64,000 nt of DNA, taken from positions 62,001 through 126,000 of the forward strand of contig NZ_JALLIY010000002.1 in the NCBI RefSeq assembly GCF_023242315.1, written 5' to 3'. Source of the DNA: Pseudomonas sp. MWU13-2105 (GTDB taxonomy: Bacteria > Pseudomonadota > Gammaproteobacteria > Pseudomonadales > Pseudomonadaceae). Below are positions 1 through 7,155 of this stretch, one piece after another. The notes under the pieces were generated by a model. That model searched no databases and had not been told where the DNA came from. It saw only the letters and a program-made list of their open reading frames with translations. The translations under genes and the position numbers were made by a program. Position 1 is the first letter of the stretch. Every line of letters begins with the position of its first letter.

Positions 1-432
1 TTGCCGTTTGGCGATACCCACCTGGCCCAGTTGCCCGATGGACCGCTGGTGCTGATCGCGGCGGGCACCGGCATGGCACAGATGAACAGCCTGATCGAGC
101 ATTGCCGTTCCACTGGCTTCCAGCATCCGGTGCACTTGTACTGGGGTGTGCGTCGGCCCGAGGATTTCTACACCCTGGAGCACTGGGAGGAGTGGAAGCA
201 ACTGCCGAACCTGTTCCTGCACAAGGTGGTCAGCGATTTGTGTGGCTGGGAAGGGCGTTGCGGCATGCTGCACGAGGCGGTCCGCGAAGACATTGCCGAC
301 TTGTCGGGGGTGAGTGTCTATGCCAGCGGCTCGCCGGCGATGATCTACGCGACGCTGGACGCCCTGGTGAATGCCGGGATGGATGCACACCAGATGCGTG
401 CCGATGTGTTTGCCTATGCGCCCAGGCCCTAA
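1..432 (+). CDS. C-terminal part of CDP-6-deoxy-delta-3,4-glucoseen reductase-like flavin reductase (partial)
   Basis: The gene is cut by the window start, and its first in-window codon is internal. The 143 visible residues form the NAD-binding half of a ferredoxin-NADP reductase-type fold. A nucleotide-binding AAGTGMAQM turn lies near residues 20-28, a YWGVRRPEDFY strand near 48-58, and a YASGSPAM segment near 107-114 that usually precedes NAD contacts. Proteins of this type carry a 2Fe-2S ferredoxin domain and an FAD domain upstream, which would lie outside the window. In pseudomonads a gene of this kind sits beside ubiD, so it may serve UbiD/UbiX flavin chemistry or general flavin reduction. 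The CDP-sugar name is inherited from the family and the substrate is not shown. A REP pair follows the stop. Confidence 0.8.
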   Translation: MPFGDTHLAQLPDGPLVLIAAGTGMAQMNSLIEHCRSTGFQHPVHLYWGVRRPEDFYTLEHWEEWKQLPNLFLHKVVSDLCGWEGRCGMLHEAVREDIADLSGVSVYASGSPAMIYATLDALVNAGMDAHQMRADVFAYAPRP

Positions 433-463
433 CCCCGCAGTTGCTCCTGTACGGGTGGCACCT

Positions 464-596
464 TGTGGCGAGCGGGCTTGCCCGCGCTGGGCTGCGAAGC
501 AGCCCCGAAACCAGTGATCGAGGAGTATCAGGTAAAACGAGGTGTTAGCTTTTAGGGGTGCTTCGCGCCCCAACGGGGGCAAGCCCCCTCGCCACA
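464..596. repeat. REP pair (GTGGCGAGCGGGC type)
   Basis: TGTGGCGAGCGGGCTTGCCC at the left end is matched, with some divergence, by an inverted GGGCAAGCCCCCTCGCCACA at the right end. The inner part carries a second palindromic segment with GCTGCGAAGCAGC and GCTTCGCGCCCC. It lies between two convergent genes. The arrangement is the two-ended REP doublet typical of Pseudomonas intergenic spaces. Confidence 0.85.
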
Positions 597-623
597 GAGG
601 CCCTCAAGACCGCTGAAAAACCC

Positions 624-1112
624 TTAGAAACGCACCCCGGCGGTAAGCATCGCCGCATTGAAACCCAGCAACACCACCTCCGCCGCCACCGGCCCGTAAT
701 GCGCGCCGACCGAAGGAATGATCACCGGCGCAACGCCCAGGTGGTTCAACGGGATCTTGTCGCGGTACTGGCCTTTGTAGCCCTGCAGTAAGCCACCTGT
801 GACTTTCAGGTACACCGGATAATCGGCGCTCTCGAAGCGTTTGCCGGCATAGGCGTAATACGAGCGCTGGCTGAACGAGTTGCGAAACGTCGCCGCCCCA
901 TAGAGAAAACCCGAGGCCTCATTGCGTTCCAGGCCGATCAGGTCCTGGTGATTGTTGTGGTCCGGGTCCGGCGAGAAATGGCGGGTGACGACGCTGGTCT
1001 GCAGGTACCAGAAGCCCTTGTCAGCAGCGCTCGAATCGTTCGACGCCCAGGCGGTGGGCGCCAGCAGGAACAGGCACAAGCCCCGAATAAGGAATGATTG
1101 CTTCATGGTCAT
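624..1112 (-). CDS. Small outer-membrane beta-barrel protein of unknown function
   Basis: This 162-residue protein starts with a cleavable signal (basic MTMKQ, then a hydrophobic run ending in PTAWA at about residue 23). Alternating aromatic and polar strands follow, and it ends in VRF, the terminal-aromatic signature recognised by the BAM complex. Conserved-looking stretches are WYLQTSVVTRHFSPDPDHNN and DKIPLNHLGVAPVIIPSVG. Similar Pseudomonas proteins are sometimes labelled 'sn-glycerol-3-phosphate transporter'; nothing here supports glycerol-phosphate transport. A PagP-like lipid A enzyme fold is possible but unproven. ATGs at 1112 and 1106 are both usable; AGGGG lies just upstream. It points towards the REP doublet and is flanked upstream by an AT-rich gap. 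Confidence 0.7.
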   Translation of the reverse strand: MTMKQSFLIRGLCLFLLAPTAWASNDSSAADKGFWYLQTSVVTRHFSPDPDHNNHQDLIGLERNEASGFLYGAATFRNSFSQRSYYAYAGKRFESADYPVYLKVTGGLLQGYKGQYRDKIPLNHLGVAPVIIPSVGAHYGPVAAEVVLLGFNAAMLTAGVRF

Positions 1113-1251
1113 TGGCCCCTGGTGAAACGTAGCGATTGAAGTAGGCGGCCGTTATACGTAAGTCGAAATCGGATTGTCAGACCGTGGCCTCTGAAGTGTA
1201 TGTAGGGTTATTCCCGTACGCGATGTTTAGCTTATCGTTATGCGATTTTAA

Positions 1252-1422
1252 TATTTAATTTATTTGTTACAGAACATTAGGATATATATCCGCCGGGCCG
1301 CTGGCCTCTATCGAGTCAGCAATGGCTACATCAATAACGGCGGCATCCTGACCTGCAGCACTTTTTCGCCGTACGGTTACAGCGGCGGGTTTTATTACGG
1401 TAAAGTGACTTACAACTGGTAA
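1252..1422 (+). pseudogene. Possible remnant of a gene 3' end (56 codons, no good start)
   Basis: A frame open from 1252 to the TAA at 1420-1422 ends in a protein-like tail rich in Gly, Tyr and Asn (NGYINNGGILTC, then YGYSGGFYYGKVTYNW). No convincing start codon or ribosome site precedes it. The DNA before it (about 1200-1285) is much more AT-rich than the neighbourhood. The TAA overlaps an ATG at 1422 (TAATG) that is in frame with the ChaC gene. The tail resembles the end of a secreted or surface protein, but I do not recognise the family. It may also be non-coding. Confidence 0.3.
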
Positions 1423-1448
1423 TGATCAGGAACCCCACGCAATTTGTC

Positions 1449-2096
1449 ATGACCGCTATCGATCCTGCGTTGTCGAGTTTGGCCTATCCGCCGCGCCTGG
1501 AGCTGGGGGCGCAACTGTCCCACGAGCAACTGCTCTGCTCCATGCAGGCCACCATGGCCCGGCACAAAGGCGGACCGGTCTGGCTGTTCGCCTACGGCTC
1601 GTTGATCTGGCGTCCCGAGTGCTCCGCCGTGGAGCGGGTACGCGGGCGGGTTCATGGTTACCATCGGGGCTTGTACCTGTGGTCCCATGAACACCGGGGC
1701 ACGCCGGAGTTTCCGGGACTGGTGTTCGGCCTGGATCGCGGCGGTTCCTGCAGCGGTTTCGCCTATCGCCTGTCGGACGATCAACTGGAAGCATCGCTCT
1801 ATGCCTTGTGGCAGCGGGAGATGCCGGTGCCGTCCTATCGACCGCACTGGCTCAATTGCCGCTTGGCCACCGGGCAGACGGTTCAGGCGCTGGGCTTTGT
1901 GCTGGAGCGGCACCTTCCCAGCTATGCCGGCAACCTGCCGGACCATGTGTTGAACCAGGTACTCGAAAGCGCCTGCGGGCGCTATGGCAGCACCCGCGAC
2001 TACGTCGAGCAGACCGCCAGCGCCTTGCGCAGCCACGCCATGCCGGATCGCAACCTGGAGGCGCGGCTCAAGCGCTGTCGTTCGGCTTCTCACTAA
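1449..2096 (+). CDS. ChaC-like gamma-glutamylcyclotransferase
   Basis: The protein has the WLFAYGSLIWRP nucleotide-sugar-like loop typical of ChaC/GGCT folds, followed by RVHGYHRGLYLWSHEHRGTP and GLVFGLDRGGSCSGFAYRL. Family members cleave gamma-glutamyl peptides, usually glutathione, to 5-oxoproline and Cys-Gly. The usual catalytic Glu should lie in the central part; I cannot fix it without an alignment. ATG at 1449 (MTAIDPAL) is preferred. An in-frame ATG at 1422 overlaps the stop of the upstream remnant and lacks a ribosome site; a CAGGAA lies about 20 bases before 1449, further than normal. The length of 215 residues is normal for the family. A REP doublet follows the stop, so it is probably monocistronic. 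Confidence 0.8.
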   Translation: MTAIDPALSSLAYPPRLELGAQLSHEQLLCSMQATMARHKGGPVWLFAYGSLIWRPECSAVERVRGRVHGYHRGLYLWSHEHRGTPEFPGLVFGLDRGGSCSGFAYRLSDDQLEASLYALWQREMPVPSYRPHWLNCRLATGQTVQALGFVLERHLPSYAGNLPDHVLNQVLESACGRYGSTRDYVEQTASALRSHAMPDRNLEARLKRCRSASH

Positions 2097-2116
2097 TACC
2101 AGGCACCCCGCGAACC

Positions 2117-2199
2117 TGTAGGAGCCGGCTTGCCGGCGATGGCGGACCGATGTCGATGCAGGACTTGCCGGCCTCATCGCCGGCAAGCCGGCTCCCACA
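2117..2199. repeat. REP doublet (GTAGGAGCCGGC type)
   Basis: TGTAGGAGCCGGCTTGCCGG at the left is mirrored by CCGGCAAGCCGGCTCCCACA at the right, with ATCGCCGGC and GCCGGCGAT also paired. The interior is about 35 bases. It is a different family from the GTGGCGAG elements at 464 and 5875, and the same family as those at 16541 and 39901. Confidence 0.85.
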
Positions 2200-2489
2200 A
2201 GGGATCGTGTTCGGTTCGATGGATCGATAAACCCCTCTGGCGCAGTGCAATCATGTCGATGATCGGGTTGCCCGAAGAGCTATTAAAAGAAGCAAAGAGA
2301 AATATAACACGCTGATTTTATCGTCGTTGAAAGCGCTATTTTATATCAGTACAAGAGCGGGTTATTAATCGGCTGATCGTCTGTTGTTGGGCTGTTTGGG
2401 GGCTTCAAGAATTGTTTCATTATCCACGTTCATGAGTGCGGTATTGCAGTGCTATAACGCCTGATCTTTGCGGTCGAGTGAAGTTGTAG
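2200..2489. other. AT-rich intergenic stretch upstream of the cyclase gene
   Basis: About 290 bases without a convincing gene. The part from about 2270 to 2430 is clearly AT-rich (TATTAAAAGAAG, AATATAACACG, TTTTATATCAG), unlike the surrounding coding DNA. A 20-codon reading frame starting ATGTCGATG at 2252 ends at 2314 and could be a leftover of another gene. A near DnaA-like TTATCCACG occurs near 2420. No promoter could be assigned with confidence. The composition suggests horizontally acquired DNA around the downstream gene. Confidence 0.5.
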
Positions 2490-3575
2490 ATGAATCTGAA
2501 TATGTCCCATGGCCTGTCCGCCATTATCAGTACCGGTATGCCGATACAGCATGGACGGGCCTTTCAGCGTGTGGCCGACGCTCACAAGTGCGTCATCGCC
2601 GTACGGGCCGTGGGCCCTTGTGCCACTGGTTTGTTGCTGGAAAGTTATGCCACCAAGGGCTTTCACAATAAAGCCAAAAGTTGCACCTGGGGGCCAATGG
2701 CCGGGTTTGTCCTGGCCGACCCCCGATTCACCAAGAATCCGGACTTCTCCAGTCAGCGCGAGGCACTGCAAGAGGCCGTGGACTTCGGCGCGGACGAAAC
2801 ACCCTTGTATATTAGCGACCGCCGACGTCAAGCGTTGGAGGGCCAGTTGAAGTGCATGACGTTGGTGGGCGGTAATCACCAGGAAAGGCACTATACGGCG
2901 CGCGCGCCGCTGGGTGTTTCCATGAACTTTGTCTTGAAATATACAACCTCGGTTGCCGGCGCCAGGGGCGAGGGCCTCTGGGCGGTGTTTTATGGAGCGC
3001 AAGAGCGTCGGCTGTCCAATAGCCTGACCGGGCGGAATCAGCTTTCCGATCGGGCAAACCTGCTCCCGGTCATGGCCATCGTCGATCCCGGCTGTCCGGA
3101 GGAGGCACGCCGTACTTATCGGGCCGCGACCACCTGCGATTATGACCTGTGGGCGGTCTTTCCCGGACGCGACAGCTATTCCCGTTCAGGGGTGGACCGG
3201 CGCAGGGTGCCGGATAGCGATCGCTGGCGCCATGACGAGCGTTTTTTCGATCAGCATGAGGACCCACATCGGGGCAACATGACGCCGCGTCTCAACCTGC
3301 TCCGCAAAGCCCTGAACACAGCGGTTCGCGCGGAAGGCTATCAGGGCGGCGATGTGGTGCATCACAGCGACGAAGCGGGCCGTCCGCTGGTTTACGATAT
3401 TGATTTTCCCTGCCTGTTCTTTACCCCCGGGGAACAGGCCTATTGCGCCCGGAGCGTGGCGGATCTGAAGCAATTGCTCAGGCTGTTGAGTTTCGACTAC
3501 GTCCTCGGCTTGAATCCGGGCTGGCATCGTCAGTTGGGGCTCATGGTGAGCCCGAAAGGACACTACGAGGTGTAG
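2490..3575 (+). CDS. ExoY/edema-factor-like nucleotidyl cyclase toxin domain protein
   Basis: This 361-residue protein matches the class II (anthrax-toxA family) adenylate cyclase fold of P. aeruginosa ExoY (378 residues) along its length. Aligned by eye, K56 in TKGF and K63 in KAKSCTWGP match catalytic ExoY K81 and K88. D217 and D219 in CDYDLW match the metal-binding D212/D214. GNMTPR (262-267) matches GNITPR. H292 in HHSDEAGRP matches H291. R298 occupies the position of ExoY N297, a residue that normally contacts the nucleotide ribose, so activity or specificity may differ. ExoY is a type III effector activated by F-actin and makes cGMP/cUMP and other cyclic nucleotides in host cells. There is no signal peptide and no secretion or chaperone gene nearby. 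The start follows a weak GTGAAG; in-frame ATGs at codons 5 and 17 are alternatives. Confidence 0.85.
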   Translation: MNLNMSHGLSAIISTGMPIQHGRAFQRVADAHKCVIAVRAVGPCATGLLLESYATKGFHNKAKSCTWGPMAGFVLADPRFTKNPDFSSQREALQEAVDFGADETPLYISDRRRQALEGQLKCMTLVGGNHQERHYTARAPLGVSMNFVLKYTTSVAGARGEGLWAVFYGAQERRLSNSLTGRNQLSDRANLLPVMAIVDPGCPEEARRTYRAATTCDYDLWAVFPGRDSYSRSGVDRRRVPDSDRWRHDERFFDQHEDPHRGNMTPRLNLLRKALNTAVRAEGYQGGDVVHHSDEAGRPLVYDIDFPCLFFTPGEQAYCARSVADLKQLLRLLSFDYVLGLNPGWHRQLGLMVSPKGHYEV

Positions 3576-3592
3576 CGGCGCTCCCCCGCGTG

Positions 3593-4186
3593 TCAGCCGG
3601 GAAATAGCGGCTCCTGGATTTTTTCACTGCGGGATTCGATCAACTGCCCTTTATGGTCGAAGCGCAGCACGATCAGCCAGTCATAGACCGCTTCCGGCCA
3701 GTGCTTTTGCCCGGTGAGCTTTTTCGCATCGCCGCCGAAGGCTTCGATCAGATTGTCGATATGCCCATGGTGCCAGGCGATCAGTACCACCGGCGCGCTG
3801 TTGTCCTTGCCCAGGGACTTGACCAACTGGTCGACCTCCTCGTCGGCGTAGGGTTGTTCGATGGGCAGTTCCAGGCGTTGCGACAAGGGTGTGAGAGTCA
3901 GGCGCGGGCGGTCGCTTTCCTTGCTGTCACGGGTGGCAATCAGCCGTTGCGGGGTCAGTTGCGAGCCGTCGAGCGACAAGGGATCGAAGTAGCTGGCGTA
4001 GGCCTGGGCCCGATGTTCGCCGGCGGGGCTGAGCCCGCGGCCCTGGTCGGGTTTTTCCGCGTGGCGGACGATCAGCACCGTGACATCGCTCAAGCCGACT
4101 TCCTTGTGCGCCATGGCCGGTGTGGCGAGGATCAGCGCCGAGCAAGCGAGTACGCCGGGGAGCAGAGTCTGTAGCAGTTTGAGCAT
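3593..4186 (-). CDS. Periplasmic histidine-phosphatase superfamily protein
   Basis: The mature protein has the VRHAEKP phosphohistidine motif at about residues 38-44 and a second histidine pair in IAWHHGHID near residue 138, as in branch-2-like phosphoglycerate-mutase-fold phosphatases. The ATG at 4186 is chosen because GAGGC lies 7-11 bases upstream and it begins a clean signal peptide (MLKLLQTLLPGVL ... ATPAMA, cut near residue 26). A longer frame to 4261 has no such features. The length is 197 residues. The substrate is unknown. It is convergent with the cyclase gene, with only 17 bases between the stops, and is transcribed away from the oxidoreductase. Confidence 0.8.
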   Translation of the reverse strand: MLKLLQTLLPGVLACSALILATPAMAHKEVGLSDVTVLIVRHAEKPDQGRGLSPAGEHRAQAYASYFDPLSLDGSQLTPQRLIATRDSKESDRPRLTLTPLSQRLELPIEQPYADEEVDQLVKSLGKDNSAPVVLIAWHHGHIDNLIEAFGGDAKKLTGQKHWPEAVYDWLIVLRFDHKGQLIESRSEKIQEPLFPG

Positions 4187-4297
4187 GGATTTGCCTCGTG
4201 GGGACGTAGGGGGCGCGCTCGCCATGAGCGCACCCGGGCCATGGGCAAAATATAGCGGCATTCCGGCATCCGGCCGGGTGAAACTATTGTCAGCGTC

Positions 4298-5275
4298 TCA
4301 ACGCACCTGCACCACCACTTTGCCGACGGCCTTGCGCTGGGCCAGGTCATTGATGGCCTGGCCGGCCTGCGCCAGTGGATAGGTCTGCGACACCAGCGGC
4401 TTCAATTTGCCCTCGGCGTACCAACTGAACAGTTGCTGGAAGTTGGCGGCGTTGTCCTGGGGCTGGCGCTGGGCGAACGAGCCCCAGAACACTCCGACCA
4501 CCGAGGCACCCTTGAGCAGCGCCAGGTTCACCGGCAGCTCCGGGATGCGCCCGCTGGCAAAGCCCACCACCAGCAGCCGACCGTTCCAGGCGATGGAGCG
4601 GATGGCCTGGTCGAACAGGTCGCCGCCGACCGGGTCGTAGATCACGTCGACGCCGTTGCCGTCGGTCAGGCGCTTGATTTCATCCTTGAGGTTGTCCTGG
4701 CCATAGTTGATCAGTTCGTCGGCACCGAGGGCCTTGGCCACCGCGAGTTTCTCGGCACTGCTGGCGGCGGCGATCACCCGGGCGCCCATGGCCTTGCCGA
4801 TTTCCACGGCGGCCAGGCCCACGCCTCCGGAGGCGCCGAGCACCAGCAGGGTTTCCCCCGGCTGCAATTGCGCGCGCTGCTTGAGCGCGTGCATGGAGGT
4901 ACCGTAGGTCATGCTGAAGGCGGCGGCGGTGGTGAAGTCCATGGCGGCGGGGATCGGCAGCACGTTATAGCCGGGCACTTTCACCTCTTCGGCAAAACTG
5001 CCCCAGCCGGTCAAGGCCATCACCCGGTCGCCGACCTTGAGGTGGCTGATCTTCTCGCCCACCGCGGCGACCACGCCGGCGGCCTCGCCACCCGGGGAAA
5101 ACGGGAAGGGTGGCTTGAACTGGTACTTGCCCTCGATGATCAGCGTGTCCGGGAAGTTCACCCCGGCGGCGTGCACCTGCAGCAGGATCTCGTTCTTCGC
5201 GGGCAGCGGGCTGGCGACCTCTTCCAGCACCAGCGTTTCGGCGGGGCCGAAGGCTTTGCAGAGCACGGCTTTCAT
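4298..5275 (-). CDS. NADPH:quinone oxidoreductase, zinc-independent MDR family
   Basis: This 325-residue medium-chain reductase begins MKAVLCKAFGPAETLVL, with an N-terminal GroES-like domain (VNFPDTLIIEGKYQ, FSPGGEAAGVV). A Rossmann domain follows with GASGGVGLAAVEIGKAMGA near residues 148-166. The zinc-binding cysteines of alcohol dehydrogenases are absent, which fits the QOR/crotonyl-CoA-reductase-like branch reducing quinones or enoyl compounds with NADPH. The start at 5275 is set by AAGGAATAG upstream; the frame stays open to 5503, but that extension is not protein-like for the family. A gene of this type sits beside the FliL-like gene in other pseudomonads, transcribed divergently as here. 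Confidence 0.85.
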   Translation of the reverse strand: MKAVLCKAFGPAETLVLEEVASPLPAKNEILLQVHAAGVNFPDTLIIEGKYQFKPPFPFSPGGEAAGVVAAVGEKISHLKVGDRVMALTGWGSFAEEVKVPGYNVLPIPAAMDFTTAAAFSMTYGTSMHALKQRAQLQPGETLLVLGASGGVGLAAVEIGKAMGARVIAAASSAEKLAVAKALGADELINYGQDNLKDEIKRLTDGNGVDVIYDPVGGDLFDQAIRSIAWNGRLLVVGFASGRIPELPVNLALLKGASVVGVFWGSFAQRQPQDNAANFQQLFSWYAEGKLKPLVSQTYPLAQAGQAINDLAQRKAVGKVVVQVR

Positions 5276-5432
5276 CGGGCTATTCCTTTGGGAGTGATGG
5301 CCGATAAGTGTAGGTGTGTGAATCGAAGGGTCAACGAGCATGCCCCACCCTGATAGTCCGCCATAAGCTTTTTGCTTGGGCAGGGCGGTGCGGGTCGCTA
5401 TGCTAGGCCGCAAACCGGATAAGGAGCGAATT

Positions 5433-5849
5433 GTGAAAGCGTTGATCATGTTGATGTTGGCCCTGTCCCTGCCACTGGCGGCAGTGGCAGCGGAAGAAGC
5501 CAAGGAAGGGGAAGCGGCGGGCCCGAAAGTCAGCTATATCAGCCTGACGCCGCCGTTTGTCGGTAACTATGGCCTCGATGGCAGCCCGAAACTCAAGGTA
5601 TACAAGGCCGATGTGGCCCTGCGCGTGACCGGTGAAGAGGCGGCCAAGGCGGTCAAGGCCAATGAGCCGTTGATCCGTAACCAGCTGGTGGCGCTGTTCG
5701 CCCAGCAGACCGTGGAGTCGATGAGCAATGTCGAGGCCAAGGAAAAGATGCGCCAGGAAGCGCTGAAGCAGGTTCAGCAGGTGATGAGCGATGAAACCGG
5801 CAAGCCGGTGATCGAGGACCTGCTGTTCAATAACCTGATCGTTCAGTAA
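5433..5849 (+). CDS. FliL-family protein with signal peptide
   Basis: The protein is 138 residues with a GTG start, chosen for AAGGAG at 5421-5426. It begins with a secretion signal (MKALIMLMLALSLPLAAVAA) instead of the cytoplasmic segment plus anchor seen in true FliL. The FliL-type core follows: YISLTPPFVGNYG, then LKVYKADVALRV, and a C-terminal helix rich in Lys/Glu/Gln with ALKQVQQVMSDETG. FliL proteins associate with flagellar stators, but no flagellar gene is nearby, so the role is probably different or general. It is transcribed divergently from the quinone oxidoreductase. A REP doublet follows. Confidence 0.8.
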   Translation: MKALIMLMLALSLPLAAVAAEEAKEGEAAGPKVSYISLTPPFVGNYGLDGSPKLKVYKADVALRVTGEEAAKAVKANEPLIRNQLVALFAQQTVESMSNVEAKEKMRQEALKQVQQVMSDETGKPVIEDLLFNNLIVQ

Positions 5850-5874
5850 CGCTCAAGAGGCATACCGGGCCCCG

Positions 5875-6005
5875 TGTGGCGAGCGGGCTTGCCCGCGCCG
5901 GGGCGTGAAGCGGCCCTGAAACCGGCTATCTCGGTCTACCTGACACACCCATTTCTCCGGTTTTAGGGGGCTTCGCCCCCAGCGCGGGCAAGCCCGCTCG
6001 CCACA
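5875..6005. repeat. REP doublet (GTGGCGAGCGGGC type)
   Basis: TGTGGCGAGCGGGCTTGCCC at the left and GGGCAAGCCCGCTCGCCACA at the right are perfect inverted copies. The interior carries the GGGGCTTCGCCCCC hairpin. It lies between convergent genes (fliL-like and the ABC permease) and is the best-preserved member of this family in the window. Confidence 0.9.
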
Positions 6006-6036
6006 AGACCGTGCTCGGCTTTGGCTGAGTGGCAAC

Positions 6037-7155
6037 TCAGGACGCCAGGCTCTTGCGAAACCGCGCCAGGGCAATCGAGAAGAACACCAGGCCGATAGTC
6101 GCCAGCGCCAGTACATCCGGCCAGACCACGCTGATTCCGGCATTGCGGAACAGGATGGCCGCGCTCAGGCTGACAAAGTGCGTCGACGGCGAGCCCTGCA
6201 TCACCCATTGCAGCCACTGCGGCATGCTGTCCAGCGGCGTGCTGCCGCCGGACAGCAGGAGCATGGGGATAATCACCGGGATCGCCAGCAAGCCGAACTG
6301 TGGGGTCGAGCGGGCCAGGGTTGCGAGGAAAATCCCCAGCGCCGTGCTGGCGAACAGATACAGCGCCGTTACCCCCAGGAACAACCCCAGCGAGCCGGCC
6401 AGCGGCACGCCCAGTGCGCCCTTGACGATCACCTCCAGCGACACCCAGGTGCAGATCACCACCACCAGCAGGTTGCTCCAGATTTTCGCCAGCATGATTT
6501 CCAGGGCCGTGAGCGGCAGCACCAGCAGGTGATCCAGGGTGCCGTGCTCGCGTTCGCGCAGCAGCGCGGTGCCGGTGAGGATGATCGCCAGGATGGTGAT
6601 GTTGTTGACGATCTGGATCACCGCCAGGAACCAGCCACCTTCCAGGTTGGAGTTGAACAACGCCCGGCTGGTCAGTAGCACCGGCGTCTGGCTCGCGGCG
6701 TCGGCCTGGCCGCCGTACTCGAGGAGTTCGCGTTGGAAGATCCGCCCGATATAGCCGGCGCCCATGAAGGCCTGGCTCATGGCAGTGGCGTCGACATTGA
6801 CCTGAATGGTGGGTGAGCGGCCGGCCAGCAGGTCGCTCTGGAAGTTGGCCGGCACATTGATCACGAAGGTGTACTGGCCGCTGTCCAGGGCGGCGTCCAG
6901 GCGGTCGTAGGCCAGCGCCGCCGGGCGCTGGAATTCCGGCGGTTGCAGGGCATCGCCCAGTTTGCGCGACAGTGCGCTGCGGTCCTCGTCCACCAGGGCG
7001 ACACTGGCGTTGTGCACGCCGATCACCGAGCCGGCCGCGGGCATGTAGATCGCCACGCTGAAGGCATAGAACAGGAACAGCAGCAGGACGCTGTCGTGGC
7101 GCAGGCTGGTCAGTTCCTTGATGCCGAGGCGCAGGATGTGGGTGAGCTTGTGCAT
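6037..7155 (-). CDS. ABC-2 type transporter permease (YhhJ-like)
   Basis: The protein is 372 residues, starting MHKLTHILRLGIKELTSLRHD. It has one N-terminal membrane helix, a large periplasmic segment (about 45-170) containing VDEDRSALSRKLGDAL, and a C-terminal membrane block of about five helices with the ABC-2 signature RERERGTLDHLLV-like REREHGTLDHLLVLPL. Its ATG overlaps the TGA of rbbA (TGATG), so the two are translationally coupled. It probably forms the second membrane half of the HlyD-RbbA-YhhJ export complex. Real substrates of this family are poorly known. A frame extending upstream to 7239 overlaps rbbA and is not used. Confidence 0.85.
   Translation of the reverse strand: MHKLTHILRLGIKELTSLRHDSVLLLFLFYAFSVAIYMPAAGSVIGVHNASVALVDEDRSALSRKLGDALQPPEFQRPAALAYDRLDAALDSGQYTFVINVPANFQSDLLAGRSPTIQVNVDATAMSQAFMGAGYIGRIFQRELLEYGGQADAASQTPVLLTSRALFNSNLEGGWFLAVIQIVNNITILAIILTGTALLREREHGTLDHLLVLPLTALEIMLAKIWSNLLVVVICTWVSLEVIVKGALGVPLAGSLGLFLGVTALYLFASTALGIFLATLARSTPQFGLLAIPVIIPMLLLSGGSTPLDSMPQWLQWVMQGSPSTHFVSLSAAILFRNAGISVVWPDVLALATIGLVFFSIALARFRKSLAS

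Noticed and set aside
2270..2430. Possible ExsA- or HrpL-type promoter before the cyclase gene
   Set aside because: TTAAAAGA resembles the adenine-rich box and GGCTTC...CCAC vaguely resembles a hrp box, but the rest of either consensus and the spacing do not fit.
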